In this document: in pieces, positions 8,284 to 16,950 of the stretch
Position numbering within the stretch: position 1 is the stretch's first letter
How the letters are laid out: each line of letters begins with the position of its first letter
Source: Salinibacterium sp. NG253
GTDB taxonomy: Bacteria; Actinomycetota; Actinomycetes; Actinomycetales; Microbacteriaceae
Length of the DNA stretch: 64,000 nucleotides
Assembly (NCBI RefSeq): GCF_015864945.1
Contig: NZ_JADYWF010000002.1
Location: 124,001-188,000 of the forward strand
Reading direction: 5' to 3'
Notes under the pieces: generated by a model
Seen by the model: only the letters and a program-made list of their open reading frames with translations
Databases searched by the model: none
Told to the model about the DNA's origin: nothing
Made by a program: the position numbers and the translations under genes

Positions 8284-10088
8284 TCGAGCACGGTTCTGGT
8301 GCAAAAGTAGGGTCTGGCGCGAACGCGGTGGACGAGCACACCACGGAAGTGGACGACAACATCCTCGTCGTGCGCGACCTGCACGTCTCCTACGCGACCC
8401 GCTCGGGTTCCGTGGCGGCGGTGCGCGGCATCAGCTTCGTCGTTCCGCGCGGCAAGATCGTCGCGATTGTCGGCGAATCGGGCTCAGGTAAAAGCACGAC
8501 CTCGCAAGCGCTGATTCGGCGGTTGGCATCCGGCGGCCGTATCGACAGCGGCTCCATCGAGTTCGAAGGGCGCGATCTCGGCCCGATGTCGGAGCGCGAG
8601 CTGCGCTCCATTCGCGGCGGTCGCATCGGCTTCGTGCCGCAAGACCCCAGCAAGTCACTCAACCCGCTCATGCGCGTCGGCGACCAGATCGCCGAGGCGC
8701 TGCGCCTGCACCTCAAGCTGAGCAAAGCCGAGGCGGCGACCGAAGCGGTGCGCATTCTGGCTGAGGTCGGTCTGCCGGATCCGGATGCTCGCGCCACCCA
8801 GTTTCCGCACGAACTATCGGGCGGCATGCGCCAGCGAGTGCTCATCGGAATCGCGTGGGCGTGCAACCCCCAACTCGTCATTGCGGACGAGCCGACGAGT
8901 GCCCTCGACGTGACCGTGCAACGCCACGTTCTCGACAACATCGACGAACTCGTGCGTCGCCACAACACCTCCGTCGTTCTCGTCACCCACGACCTTGCCG
9001 TCGCCGCCGACCGCGCTGATTACGTCGCTGTCATGAGCAATGGCGAGATCGTCGAGCAAGGTACGACCGAACAGGTGCTGTCGGCGCCCACCCACGAGTA
9101 CACGAAGAAACTCGTGGAATCCGCTCCGGGGTTGGCGAGCAAACGCCTCACCCCGTCATTGACTGTTCTCGGCGAACAACAGCAATCGAGCGCGGGAAAG
9201 CTATTCACCCACACCCGCCCGGCGCAGCCTGCGGGCTCATCCACGGCATCCGGAGCCGTCGCTGCTTCCGCCGCCAGCAGCGGGGCGGATGCCGCTGAAG
9301 CCACCAACATTCTTGAGGTCTCGAACCTAGTGAAGACTTTCGCTCTGCGCCGCCAGGGCGGTGGCTCGCAAGTGTTGCGCGCCGTCGACGATGTCTCGTT
9401 CGTGGTTCCGCGCGGCTCGACCTTCTCGATCGTGGGGGAGTCGGGTTCGGGCAAGACGACGACGGCGCGCATTGCGGCTCGTATCGCGTCGGCCGATTCG
9501 GGCACCGTCAGCTTCGACGGCACCGATGTCACCTCGCTCTCGGGCGAAGCTTTGCGTCAACTGCGCCGCCGCGTGCAGGTCGTCTACCAAAACCCCTTCG
9601 GTTCGCTCGACCCCAAGATGTCGATCGAGAAGATCATCGCTGAGCCGCTGCGTGCCTTCCGCGTGGGCGATCGCACGCACCGCGCCGAAGTTGCTCGCGA
9701 ACTGCTCGAGCACGTGAGCCTCAGCCCCACGCTCGCGCAGCGCCGACCGACCGAACTTTCGGGTGGTCAGCGCCAGCGCGTCGCCATCGCGCGTTCGCTC
9801 GCGATCGGCCCCGAGTTGATCGTGCTCGATGAGCCCGTGTCTGCTCTGGATGTCTCGGTGCAGGAGCAAATCCTGCAACTGTTGGTCGACCTTCAGGTGC
9901 AGTTCGGGCTCAGCTACCTCTTCATCTCCCACGACCTCGGGGTGATTCGCCAAATCTCTGACCACATCGCCGTGATGCGTTCCGGCAAGGTGCTCGAAGC
10001 GGGCACCGCCCACGATGTGATGTCGAATCCGCAGCATGAGTACACGCGGGAACTGCTCGAGGCGATTCCGGGCCAGCGCGCGAAATAG
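8280..10088 (+). CDS. Fused dual ABC ATPase of a peptide importer (DppD-DppF type)
   Basis: One 602-residue chain holds two complete nucleotide-binding domains. The first has Walker A GESGSGKST (about residues 65-73), signature LSGGMRQRV and Walker B VIADEP. The second, after a Ser/Ala-rich linker near residues 300-340, has GESGSGKTT, LSGGQRQRV and LIVLDEP. Each is followed by the YTKKL or YTRELL tail of the oligopeptide family. The ATG at 8280 overlaps the permease stop (ATGA); an in-frame extension upstream runs inside the permease and is rejected. The fusion fixes a heterodimeric ATPase in one polypeptide and completes the importer. Confidence 0.95.
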   Translation: MIEHGSGAKVGSGANAVDEHTTEVDDNILVVRDLHVSYATRSGSVAAVRGISFVVPRGKIVAIVGESGSGKSTTSQALIRRLASGGRIDSGSIEFEGRDLGPMSERELRSIRGGRIGFVPQDPSKSLNPLMRVGDQIAEALRLHLKLSKAEAATEAVRILAEVGLPDPDARATQFPHELSGGMRQRVLIGIAWACNPQLVIADEPTSALDVTVQRHVLDNIDELVRRHNTSVVLVTHDLAVAADRADYVAVMSNGEIVEQGTTEQVLSAPTHEYTKKLVESAPGLASKRLTPSLTVLGEQQQSSAGKLFTHTRPAQPAGSSTASGAVAASAASSGADAAEATNILEVSNLVKTFALRRQGGGSQVLRAVDDVSFVVPRGSTFSIVGESGSGKTTTARIAARIASADSGTVSFDGTDVTSLSGEALRQLRRRVQVVYQNPFGSLDPKMSIEKIIAEPLRAFRVGDRTHRAEVARELLEHVSLSPTLAQRRPTELSGGQRQRVAIARSLAIGPELIVLDEPVSALDVSVQEQILQLLVDLQVQFGLSYLFISHDLGVIRQISDHIAVMRSGKVLEAGTAHDVMSNPQHEYTRELLEAIPGQRAK

Positions 10089-10107
10089 TCGGTGGTGTGG
10101 CAACCGC

Positions 10108-11022
10108 CTAGTGGTGGTGCACGTGCTCTTCGTCGATGTTGCTTTCTGGCTCGATCTGGAATGTCGAGTGTTCGATGCTGAGCTCGAAGTGTTCGGCGAC
10201 GCATTTTTGCAGGGCTGGCAGCATCTCGGCGGCGTGACCGTCGCGGAAGCAGGCGTCACCGACTATGACGTGCGCGGTGAGCACGGGCAGGTCTGAGGAG
10301 ATGCGCGTGATGTGCAGATCGTGCACCGCGGTGACGTGCTCCATAGCCATGATGTGGGCGCGCACCGCTTCGGGGTCTATGCCCTTCGGGGTGGACTCCA
10401 GCAGCACGCCGAGGCTGGCTTTCAGCAGGATGATGGTGCGGGGCACAATCAGCAGGGCGATCAGGATGCCGACCACGGCATCCGCCTGATACCAGCCGAA
10501 GAGGGCGATCACGATTGCGCTGATGATGACGCCGACGGAGCCAAGCGCATCGTTCACGACTTCGAGGAACGCTGCCTTCATATTGAGGTTGGAGTTGCGG
10601 CCGCCGGTCAGCACTAGCATGGCCGCAAGGTTGGCTACGAGCCCGATGATTCCGAAGATCAACAAGCCGGTTGGCTGAATCTCGGGTGGGTCGAAGAGGC
10701 GACGCACGCCTTCGACGAGGGCGTAGATTCCGACGGCGAAGAGCAGGCTCGATTGAGCCATGGCGCTCAATACTTCGGTGCGCTTGAGGCCCCAGGAGTG
10801 TTTGCTGGTAGCTGGGCGCTGCATGAGGCCAGCGGCGAGCAGCGCCATGAGCAGGCCGGCAGAGTCGGTGAGCATGTGGGCGGTATCGACCAGCAGTGCG
10901 AGGCTGCCGGTGACGATCGCGCCGATGGCCTGGGCAATGACTACGCCCACGGTGATAATGAACGCGATGAGTAGCCGGTTGCGGTTGTCGGTACTCGTAG
11001 CGTGATCGTGCCCGGCGCCCAC
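10108..11022 (-). CDS. Cation diffusion facilitator (CDF) metal exporter
   Basis: This 304-residue protein starts at GTG with a short His-containing tail (MGAGHDHAT). Six transmembrane segments follow with the CDF signatures SLALLVDTAHMLTDSAGLLMALLA (HD pair in helix 2) and EVVNDALGSVGVIISA (ND pair in helix 5). A cytoplasmic ferredoxin-like domain closes the protein, ending in DEEHVHHH. It exports a divalent metal, probably zinc, out of the cytoplasm in exchange for protons. It converges with the peptide importer operon with only 19 bases between them. Metal choice is inferred from the His-rich ends. Confidence 0.92.
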   Translation of the reverse strand: MGAGHDHATSTDNRNRLLIAFIITVGVVIAQAIGAIVTGSLALLVDTAHMLTDSAGLLMALLAAGLMQRPATSKHSWGLKRTEVLSAMAQSSLLFAVGIYALVEGVRRLFDPPEIQPTGLLIFGIIGLVANLAAMLVLTGGRNSNLNMKAAFLEVVNDALGSVGVIISAIVIALFGWYQADAVVGILIALLIVPRTIILLKASLGVLLESTPKGIDPEAVRAHIMAMEHVTAVHDLHITRISSDLPVLTAHVIVGDACFRDGHAAEMLPALQKCVAEHFELSIEHSTFQIEPESNIDEEHVHHH

Positions 11023-11138
11023 TAGTGCACTCCCGTGGCGCGCGCAGAAGCCAATCGATCCATGGGGCTGATTCTAGTTGCCCGCGTTGCGTATTAGTCC
11101 CGGAAAGTTAGACGATCAACGACCAGTGCGCTCGGGGG

Positions 11139-11393
11139 TCAACGGTCGGCTTTCGCTAGCTGGAACTGCCGGGCGTGGCGGGCTTGAGCCTCATCGAGCG
11201 TTGCGCAGGTGCCTAGTGGCTTGGCGCGGTGGTCGGTGATGAAGAATTCACCGGAGGAACTTCGCTCGATCATTCCGGCGAATTCGCCGGCGGCATTGCC
11301 TACCCACAAGCCTGCTTGGATGGTCGTCCAAGCGACGGCGGGGCGTGCTCGGTCTGCTGAACTTTCGGTCGGCCGGGGCGCGGCAATCGTCAT
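11139..11393 (-). CDS. Small conserved-looking protein of unknown function
   Basis: This 84-residue reading frame has codon use like its neighbours, a GGAG element before the ATG and a folded-domain look: WTTIQAGLWVGNAAGEFAGMIE, then FFITDHRAKPLGTCATLDEAQARHA. The pattern of a beta-rich core followed by a helix recalls small cytosolic proteins that read as X-G-x-F-x-G-x-I plus a DEA-A helix. I do not recognise the family. It has no signal peptide or membrane segment and stands alone between the CDF exporter and a small membrane protein. Confidence 0.6.
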   Translation of the reverse strand: MTIAAPRPTESSADRARPAVAWTTIQAGLWVGNAAGEFAGMIERSSSGEFFITDHRAKPLGTCATLDEAQARHARQFQLAKADR

Positions 11394-11551
11394 AGTTTTC
11401 TACTCCTTCGAGTTCACACTATTGAAGACCTCAGACACTGCAGGGTTGCATCCCGCTGCTGTGCGGGTGGTGCTCACTACGATTCAACTCCTTAGGAGCG
11501 AGTCTGTCGAGGCCTCATTTGAGCAATTTAGTTGTTCCTTACATTCGTTGC

Positions 11552-11863
11552 TCAGGCGGGGGTTGGCTGCTCGTGTGCGCGCTCATCATCGAGCATCTTG
11601 CGGCGGCCGATAAAGAACCAGCAGAGCGGGCCGGCAATGGTGACGACCAAGGAAATCCCTACCCACACGGCAAGTTCGATTGCCCGAAGCTTGTCACGAT
11701 TGCGATAGAGGGAAACGAGAGCAAGCACCGAGACTGCGAGCGAGACGAGCCCGATGAGCACGAAGAATCCGATGTAGGCGAACCAAAAGATCATCATGAA
11801 GACGACCGCGATCGCTGCCGACCCGTCGGGTCCACCGTTGCTCACTGCTGCAAAAATACTCAT
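11552..11863 (-). CDS. Small membrane protein, PLDc_N-like
   Basis: The 103-residue protein has two or three hydrophobic segments (FMMIFWFAYIGFFVLIGLVSLAVSVLALVSL and LAVWVGISLVVTIAGPLCWFFIGRR) with a short charged loop LYRNRDKLRAIE between them. The last segment, a helix ending G-P-x-x-W-F-x-x-G-R-R, looks like the phospholipase-D N-terminal membrane domain found alone in many actinobacteria. No function can be assigned. It is transcribed alone. Confidence 0.6.
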   Translation of the reverse strand: MSIFAAVSNGGPDGSAAIAVVFMMIFWFAYIGFFVLIGLVSLAVSVLALVSLYRNRDKLRAIELAVWVGISLVVTIAGPLCWFFIGRRKMLDDERAHEQPTPA

Positions 11864-12153
11864 GTTTCAAGGGTACCGGGCTGGGGCGGCGCACCATAGC
11901 CCTCAAAGGGGCGTCGTGTCATTGCGTTAGGCGCAATAAAGCTGCACGATATCGACCCGGAGACGGGGCGGCTATCCGGCACTACCCGCCGCGAGATATC
12001 ATCGACTAAGAGTGGCTCGGAGCAGTGCTGATCGTTGCCGAACACTCGACTGATTCGCTTTCTGCGGTGGTGATTCGGTCTAGTAGCGCTCGAGGCCCAG
12101 GGCCCGAGGCGCATCCGATTGGCATTCCCTATTTCTCGTTTCAGAAAGCTGCC

Positions 12154-13203
12154 ATGACCCCGAACGATTCCATCCTGCGTGGCTACCTGAGTGACAACGC
12201 TGCCGGTGCTTCACCGCAGATTCTGGATGCCGTCGTTGCGGCATCCGCTGGCCCCGCTGCGCCCTATGGAAACGATGCGCTCACGGCTCAGATGCGCGCG
12301 AAGATGGCGGCAGCGTTCGAGTGCGACCTTGAGGTATTTGCGGTCGGCACCGGATCAGCGGCCAACGGAATCGGCCTTGCTTCGCTCACGCGGCCGTGGG
12401 GCAGCATCCTCGCCCACGCCGACAGCCACATTCAGAACGACGAGGCCGGTGCTCCCGAGTTCTTCACCGATGGCTCAAAGATTGTGTTGCTCGGAGGCGA
12501 GCACTCCAAGATCGACCCCGACGAGTTGCGGGTCGCAGTGAAGGCTGGTCGTGGCGACGTGCACAGTGTTCAGGCATCCGTGCTCAGCATCACGCAGGTC
12601 ACGGAGACGGGCAGCGTGTACACGATCGACGAATTGCGCGTCTTGACGGATATTGCGCGCGAGGCTGGCCTGCGCATCCACATGGATGGCGCTCGCTTTG
12701 CCAACGCTCTCGTCGCCCTCGATGTGAGCCCCGCCGAGATGACGTGGAAGCTCGGCGTCGACATGCTCTCGTTTGGGGCGACCAAGAATGGCGCGCTGAC
12801 GGCGGATGCCATTGTCTGCTTCGACCCGACGCTCGCGACCGAGCTGTCGTTCCGCCACAAGCGCGGCGGCCAGCTCACCTCCAAGATGCGGTTCCAGGCC
12901 GCCCAGCTCGACGCGTATCTGACCGATGACCTCTGGCTCGACAACGCCCGCCAAGCCAATGCGATGGCGGCGCGCCTTCGCGCGGGAATCGCGGATGTCG
13001 CGGGCGTCACTGTCACGAGTAAGCCCGGCAGCAACATCCTCTTCGCTGTCTTCTCTGACGAACTTACTGAAGCCCTCCACGATCGCGGTTTCGGCTTCTA
13101 CGCCAACCGTTGGGAGCCTGGCGTCGTGCGCATCGTGGTGTCCTTCGCGCACCAGGCGGCAGACATCGACGCGTTCGTCGCTGCCATCCGCGAGCTCGCG
13201 TAG
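12154..13203 (+). CDS. Threonine aldolase family protein (beta-eliminating lyase fold)
   Basis: The 349-residue PLP enzyme cleaves L-threonine or allo-threonine to glycine and acetaldehyde. The N-terminus SDNAAGASPQILDAV and the mid-region LRIHMDGARFANALVAL are typical; the Schiff-base lysine is K211 in SFGATKNG. The ATG at 12154 is chosen because it begins the conserved domain; an in-frame extension of 43 codons upstream has no family character. Together with tdh-kbl this gives the window two different threonine-to-glycine routes. It could also act on other beta-hydroxy amino acids. Confidence 0.9.
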   Translation: MTPNDSILRGYLSDNAAGASPQILDAVVAASAGPAAPYGNDALTAQMRAKMAAAFECDLEVFAVGTGSAANGIGLASLTRPWGSILAHADSHIQNDEAGAPEFFTDGSKIVLLGGEHSKIDPDELRVAVKAGRGDVHSVQASVLSITQVTETGSVYTIDELRVLTDIAREAGLRIHMDGARFANALVALDVSPAEMTWKLGVDMLSFGATKNGALTADAIVCFDPTLATELSFRHKRGGQLTSKMRFQAAQLDAYLTDDLWLDNARQANAMAARLRAGIADVAGVTVTSKPGSNILFAVFSDELTEALHDRGFGFYANRWEPGVVRIVVSFAHQAADIDAFVAAIRELA

Positions 13204-13267
13204 CGCGCACGGCTAGCCCGCACCCGCAACGCGCACACCTAGCGCGCCAACACTTTAAACGGAACTA

Positions 13268-13309
13268 GCCCGACGCACACTCGCCGTGATGGCGAAGTGT
13301 TCGTCGGGC
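13268..13309. terminator. Bidirectional terminator hairpin between threonine aldolase and MFS exporter
   Basis: GCCCGACG and CGTCGGGC are perfectly complementary arms, extended inward by a second pairing of CGCC with GGCG around a GTGAT loop. It lies between two convergent genes and can serve both. No long T-run follows, as is common for actinobacterial terminators. Confidence 0.7.
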
Positions 13310-13335
13310 CACTCCCTTAAGAGGGCCAGCGCCAA

Positions 13336-15039
13336 TTAGTCCGTGCTGGGGCGATCCGTTTGTTCATTCGAACCTGCGGCTGTCTCACCGGATGCATCAC
13401 CGGCTGGGTCGCTGTCCGTCGCTGCGTCGGCAGCGGGGGTCTCGCCGCCGGCCTCAGTAACCGTCACTCCGGCAGGCGGAGCCATGCCGATCGTGGTGCG
13501 CAGCACCGAGCCGCGGGCCACGGCAATCGCGATCACGGCGGTAGCGCTGACGAGGGCGGCGATCATGAAGATGGAACCAAACGCGTCCGCGTAGGCATGG
13601 TGGAATGCCGTCTGAATGACCTCGGGGAGGTCGGTAATGTTGAGGCTGGTTTCTCCCGAGCTGTTCGAAAGCGCGCTGGGGTCGACGCCGATTTCGGCGA
13701 GGTCGTCCACGATGTTGGTGCTCACGTGGTTGGTGAGCACCGCACCCAAGACGGTGACGCCAACGGCGCCGCCGAGCGAGCGGAAGAACGCGATTGCAGC
13801 CGAAGCAGATCCGACATCCTTCACGTCGACAGTGTTCTGAACGGCGAGCACGACGTTCTGCACGAGAGCGCCGATACCGACGCCCATGAGCACCATGTAG
13901 ATCACGACTGTCCAGTAGGCGGTGTCGTGGGTGATCGTGCCGAGGCCTGTGAGGCCAGCGAAGAGCAGGATGCTGCCCACCAGCATGACGGGCTTCCAGC
14001 GACCGATGCGGCTGACGATGAGACCACCGATGGTTGCTGAGAGCAGTTGCGAAATGATCATTGGGATCGTCATCAGGCCGGCCTGCGTGGGAGTGGCTCC
14101 CGTGCCGAGCTGGAAGTACTGAGTCAAGAAGATGCCCGAGCCGAACATTCCGACACCGATGCCGACGCTGGCGACGATCATCCAGATGGTGGTCGAGTTG
14201 CCGAGTAGGCGCAACGGAATCATCGGGGTGGGCGCGCGCAGTTCAACGACAACGGCGAAGAAGCCGACGACGAGGAAGGCGGCGAGGAAGACGCCCGACT
14301 GCCACGAGATCCAGTCGTAGTCGTTGCCCGCGAAGGTGACCCAGAGCATCGGGAGAGCTGCGGTGATGGAGACCAGAACGGCTCCGAGGTAGTCAAGCTG
14401 GGTCTTGGCGTGCGGGTTAGTGGGCAGGTGAAGCTTCATCTGCAGCACAATGAGGGCGATGATGGCCAGCGGAAGGCTCACGAAGAAGCACCAGCGCCAT
14501 CCGAGCGAGTCGGTAATGATGCCGCCCAGGAGTGGTCCGGAGACCGTGGCGACGGCCATGACGGCACCCATGTAGCCGGCGTAGCGGCCGCGCTCGCGGG
14601 GCGCGATGATCGAGCCCATGATCGACTGCACGAGCGCGGTGAGGCCACCCATCGCGATGCCTTGGAGTGCGCGAGCGATCATCAGCACGCCGATAGAGCC
14701 AGCGAAGCCGGCGGCAATCGATCCGACGAGGAAGAAGACGATGGAGAGCTGGGTCAGCATCTTCTTGTTGTAAAGGTCAGACAGCTTTCCCCAGATCGGG
14801 GTCGTAATCGTCATCGCAAGCAGGCTGGAGGTGATGACCCAGGTGTACTGACGCTGGGTTCCGTCGAGCTCGGCGATGATGGTCGGCAGTGCAGTAGAGA
14901 CGATCGTGGTGGAGATCATGGCAGTGAAGAGGGCGGCGAGAAGGCCGGTCATCACCTGCAGGATTTCGCGGTGGGTGTAGGTCACGGGAGCGCCCGGCTG
15001 ATCGGGGGATGGCGCTGCGGGGCGTGCGGGTGCTGTCAT
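13336..15039 (-). CDS. MFS multidrug exporter, DHA2 (EmrB/QacA) family
   Basis: The 567-residue protein has 14 predicted membrane helices, the DHA2 layout. Family motifs are TIVSTALPTIIAELDG in helix 1, WGKLSDLYNKKMLTQLSI after helix 2 (motif A) and GPLLGGIITDSLGWRWCFF (motif C region). The C-terminal 50 residues are acidic and Thr/Ala-rich. It would expel hydrophobic drugs or quaternary amines using the proton gradient. It follows a MarR regulator with a four-base overlap, and the operator upstream of that gene points to drug-inducible repression. Confidence 0.93.
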   Translation of the reverse strand: MTAPARPAAPSPDQPGAPVTYTHREILQVMTGLLAALFTAMISTTIVSTALPTIIAELDGTQRQYTWVITSSLLAMTITTPIWGKLSDLYNKKMLTQLSIVFFLVGSIAAGFAGSIGVLMIARALQGIAMGGLTALVQSIMGSIIAPRERGRYAGYMGAVMAVATVSGPLLGGIITDSLGWRWCFFVSLPLAIIALIVLQMKLHLPTNPHAKTQLDYLGAVLVSITAALPMLWVTFAGNDYDWISWQSGVFLAAFLVVGFFAVVVELRAPTPMIPLRLLGNSTTIWMIVASVGIGVGMFGSGIFLTQYFQLGTGATPTQAGLMTIPMIISQLLSATIGGLIVSRIGRWKPVMLVGSILLFAGLTGLGTITHDTAYWTVVIYMVLMGVGIGALVQNVVLAVQNTVDVKDVGSASAAIAFFRSLGGAVGVTVLGAVLTNHVSTNIVDDLAEIGVDPSALSNSSGETSLNITDLPEVIQTAFHHAYADAFGSIFMIAALVSATAVIAIAVARGSVLRTTIGMAPPAGVTVTEAGGETPAADAATDSDPAGDASGETAAGSNEQTDRPSTD

Positions 15040-15569
15040 TCGTTGTTCTCGTCTTCATCGTGAGCGGTGAGTGTGTCGGTCGGTCTAGCGGAGTCGGGCG
15101 TGGCGCTGGTTTCAGCGTCAGCCGGAGTTTCGGAGGGCTCAAGCACGTCAGCCAAACGCTCATTGAGCGCGCTGAGCAGGCTGATGGCCCGCTCGGCTTC
15201 TTGGGGAGTCCAGTCGTCGAGAGCAGTAGCAAAATTGCGGATGATGTGGCTGTTGCCTTCGGCCACCGCGGTGCGCCCCTGCTCGGTGATGGAGATGAGG
15301 ATCGCGCGTGCATCGCTCGGGTCAGGGCGGCGTTCGACGAGCTCTTCTGCTTCGAGCGCCTCGACAGCGCGGGAAGCGACGGGGGCTGAGACAACGAGCT
15401 GGGTGGCGAGTTCACCGAGTCGAGCATCAGAGTCGATCAGGCACCGCAAGAATCCGTACTTCGTGCCAGCGAGACTGCGTTCGCGACTGCGTTGGCCGGC
15501 CTTGCGAAAGGTGCGGCTGATCGTGACCATGCCGGTAAGTAGCCGTGCGGCATCCGTCTCGTCAATCAT
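15036..15569 (-). CDS. MarR-family transcriptional repressor
   Basis: This 177-residue protein has a winged helix at about residues 45-110: LIDSDARLGELATQLVVSAPVASRAVEALEAEELVERRPDPSDARA, with the MarR wing D-x-R-A. A Pro/Thr/Asp-rich tail of about 35 residues follows. AAGGAG lies seven bases before the ATG. It overlaps the MFS exporter gene by four bases, so repressor and pump are made from one message. The inverted repeat upstream is the probable autoregulatory operator. The inducing ligand is unknown. Confidence 0.92.
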   Translation of the reverse strand: MIDETDAARLLTGMVTISRTFRKAGQRSRERSLAGTKYGFLRCLIDSDARLGELATQLVVSAPVASRAVEALEAEELVERRPDPSDARAILISITEQGRTAVAEGNSHIIRNFATALDDWTPQEAERAISLLSALNERLADVLEPSETPADAETSATPDSARPTDTLTAHDEDENNE

Positions 15570-15578
15570 GTCTCATCT

Positions 15579-15623
15579 CCTTAAGCACTTAGCGAGACTA
15601 ATCATATTGCTTACCTTAAGCAA
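15579..15623 (-). promoter_or_regulatory. MarR operator and promoter
   Basis: TTGCTTA and TAAGCAA form a perfect 7-base inverted repeat with three bases between (15607-15623). Read on the minus strand, a TATGAT -10 element follows immediately, so the repeat fills the 17-base promoter spacer. A second CCTTAAGCA copy (15579-15587) lies just after the -10 element. This arrangement fits repression by the MarR protein at its own promoter. Confidence 0.7.
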
Positions 15624-15709
15624 CTAAATCTTTGATGGAGTTTTCTGGCGTGGATCTGACCGTGCTCTGTGCTCGCGCACGGCAGGCGCAGGGGGAGTAG
15701 CGTCGGGGC

Positions 15710-16381
15710 ATGAAAACCATTGCAGCCGCTGAGGTCATGGCTGAATTGGCGGCGCTCGAGGATCCCCAAGCTCGCGCCATTAACGAGCGCCACGGCGACG
15801 ACCATGGAGTCAATCTCGGCAAGCTTCGGGCGATCGCCAAGCGGCTCACAACGCAGCATCCGCTCGCCGTTGAATTATGGGAAACGGATGACACCCCCGC
15901 GCAACTGGTGGCGCTGCTGATCTGCAAGCCCAAAGAATTCACCCGCGACGAACTGGATGCCATGGTGCGCCAGGCGAGGGCATCGAAGGTGCGCGACTGG
16001 TTGATCAACTATGTCGTCAAGAAGAGCCCCCACTTCGAAGAGTTGCGGGTGGCGTGGACGGATGACCCGGATGCCGGAGTGCGCAGCGCTGGCTGGGCGC
16101 TCACCGCCGAGCGAGTGCGCAAGAAGGCTGACGGACTCGATCTCCCCAGCCTGCTCGACGTTGTTGATGCCGAGATGAAGGATGCGCCGGATCGACTGCA
16201 GTGGGAGATGAACAACACCCTTGCCTACATCGGAATCGAGCATGCCGACCTGCGCGAGCGAGCGCTCGAGATTGGCGAACGGCTCGAGGTGCTGAAGGGC
16301 TACCCCACCCCGCGGGGGTGCACTTCTCCCTATGCGCCGTTGTGGATTGCGGAGATGGTGCGCCGCCAAGAGAAGCGGTAG
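15710..16381 (+). CDS. DNA alkylation repair protein, AlkD/HEAT-like
   Basis: The 223-residue protein is all-alpha and shows the AlkD-family order. An N-terminal segment contains GVNLGKLRAIAKRL, then ELWETDDTPAQLVALLICKPKEFT, DAMVRQARASKVRDWLINYVVKKSPHFEEL, and HEAT-like helices to the end. AlkD proteins are DNA glycosylases that remove positively charged alkylated bases by trapping DNA in a concave HEAT surface. I cannot confirm all catalytic residues, so it may be a non-catalytic relative. It is followed by a DUF1801 gene nine bases downstream, so the two are likely co-transcribed. Confidence 0.8.
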   Translation: MKTIAAAEVMAELAALEDPQARAINERHGDDHGVNLGKLRAIAKRLTTQHPLAVELWETDDTPAQLVALLICKPKEFTRDELDAMVRQARASKVRDWLINYVVKKSPHFEELRVAWTDDPDAGVRSAGWALTAERVRKKADGLDLPSLLDVVDAEMKDAPDRLQWEMNNTLAYIGIEHADLRERALEIGERLEVLKGYPTPRGCTSPYAPLWIAEMVRRQEKR

Positions 16382-16390
16382 CGTCGAAGC

Positions 16391-16897
16391 ATGAGTGAGT
16401 CGGCGAAGACGAACACGAGTACGGATGCGAGTGCCGGTGCTGGGGTGGCGCGCAGCAGCATGGCCTCCAGCAACACGGCCTCCAGCAGCACGGCCATGCC
16501 GGCGGAGGTGGCGGCAACCTTCGAAGACTATCCGGAACCGATACGCGCCGAACTGCTCACGCTTCGTGAGCTGATCTTGGCCACGGCATCCGAGGCTGAC
16601 GGTGTTGGCTCGATCACCGAAACCCTGAAGTGGGGCGAGCCGGCGTACCTCACGAAGGAGACGCGCAGCGGCAGCACGATTCGCATCGCTCCGACGAACG
16701 CGAAGTCGGCACACGACTACGCGATGTTCTTCATTTGCAGCACGAACTTAGTCAGCGACTTTCGGGCCCAGTTCGGCGATACCTTCACGTATGAGGGCGA
16801 CCGTGCGGTGCAGTTCAACGTCGGCGACAAGATCCCGGTCGAGGAGTTGCGCGAGTGCGTGCGGCAGGCGCTGACCTATCACTTACGACGCGATTAG
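16391..16897 (+). CDS. DUF1801 domain protein with Ser/Thr/Ala repeat leader
   Basis: The DUF1801 (YdhG-like) domain fills residues 36-168: PAEVAATFEDYPEPIRAELL, ITETLKWGEPAYLT, then FQ-type C-terminal helices. The function of this family is unknown; a cytosolic binding role is usual. The first 35 residues are low complexity and contain three copies of a 5-residue Ser-Ser/Asn-x-Ala-Ser unit from a DNA tandem repeat. Later ATGs at 16460 and 16496 could be the true start; the one at 16496 begins exactly at the domain, so the repeat may be untranslated. Confidence 0.8.
   Translation: MSESAKTNTSTDASAGAGVARSSMASSNTASSSTAMPAEVAATFEDYPEPIRAELLTLRELILATASEADGVGSITETLKWGEPAYLTKETRSGSTIRIAPTNAKSAHDYAMFFICSTNLVSDFRAQFGDTFTYEGDRAVQFNVGDKIPVEELRECVRQALTYHLRRD
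16453..16497 (+). repeat. 15-base tandem repeat, three copies
   Basis: Three consecutive 15-base units of the form CAGCAGCACGGCCTC (with one to three changes per unit) run through the N-terminal coding part of the DUF1801 gene. The period is a multiple of three, so gain or loss of a unit would keep the frame. Confidence 0.75.
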
Positions 16898-16950
16898 CGG
16901 CTGACTCGAACGAGTGCGGCAGGCGACTCGCGCACGGCTCCCGCGGGCGT

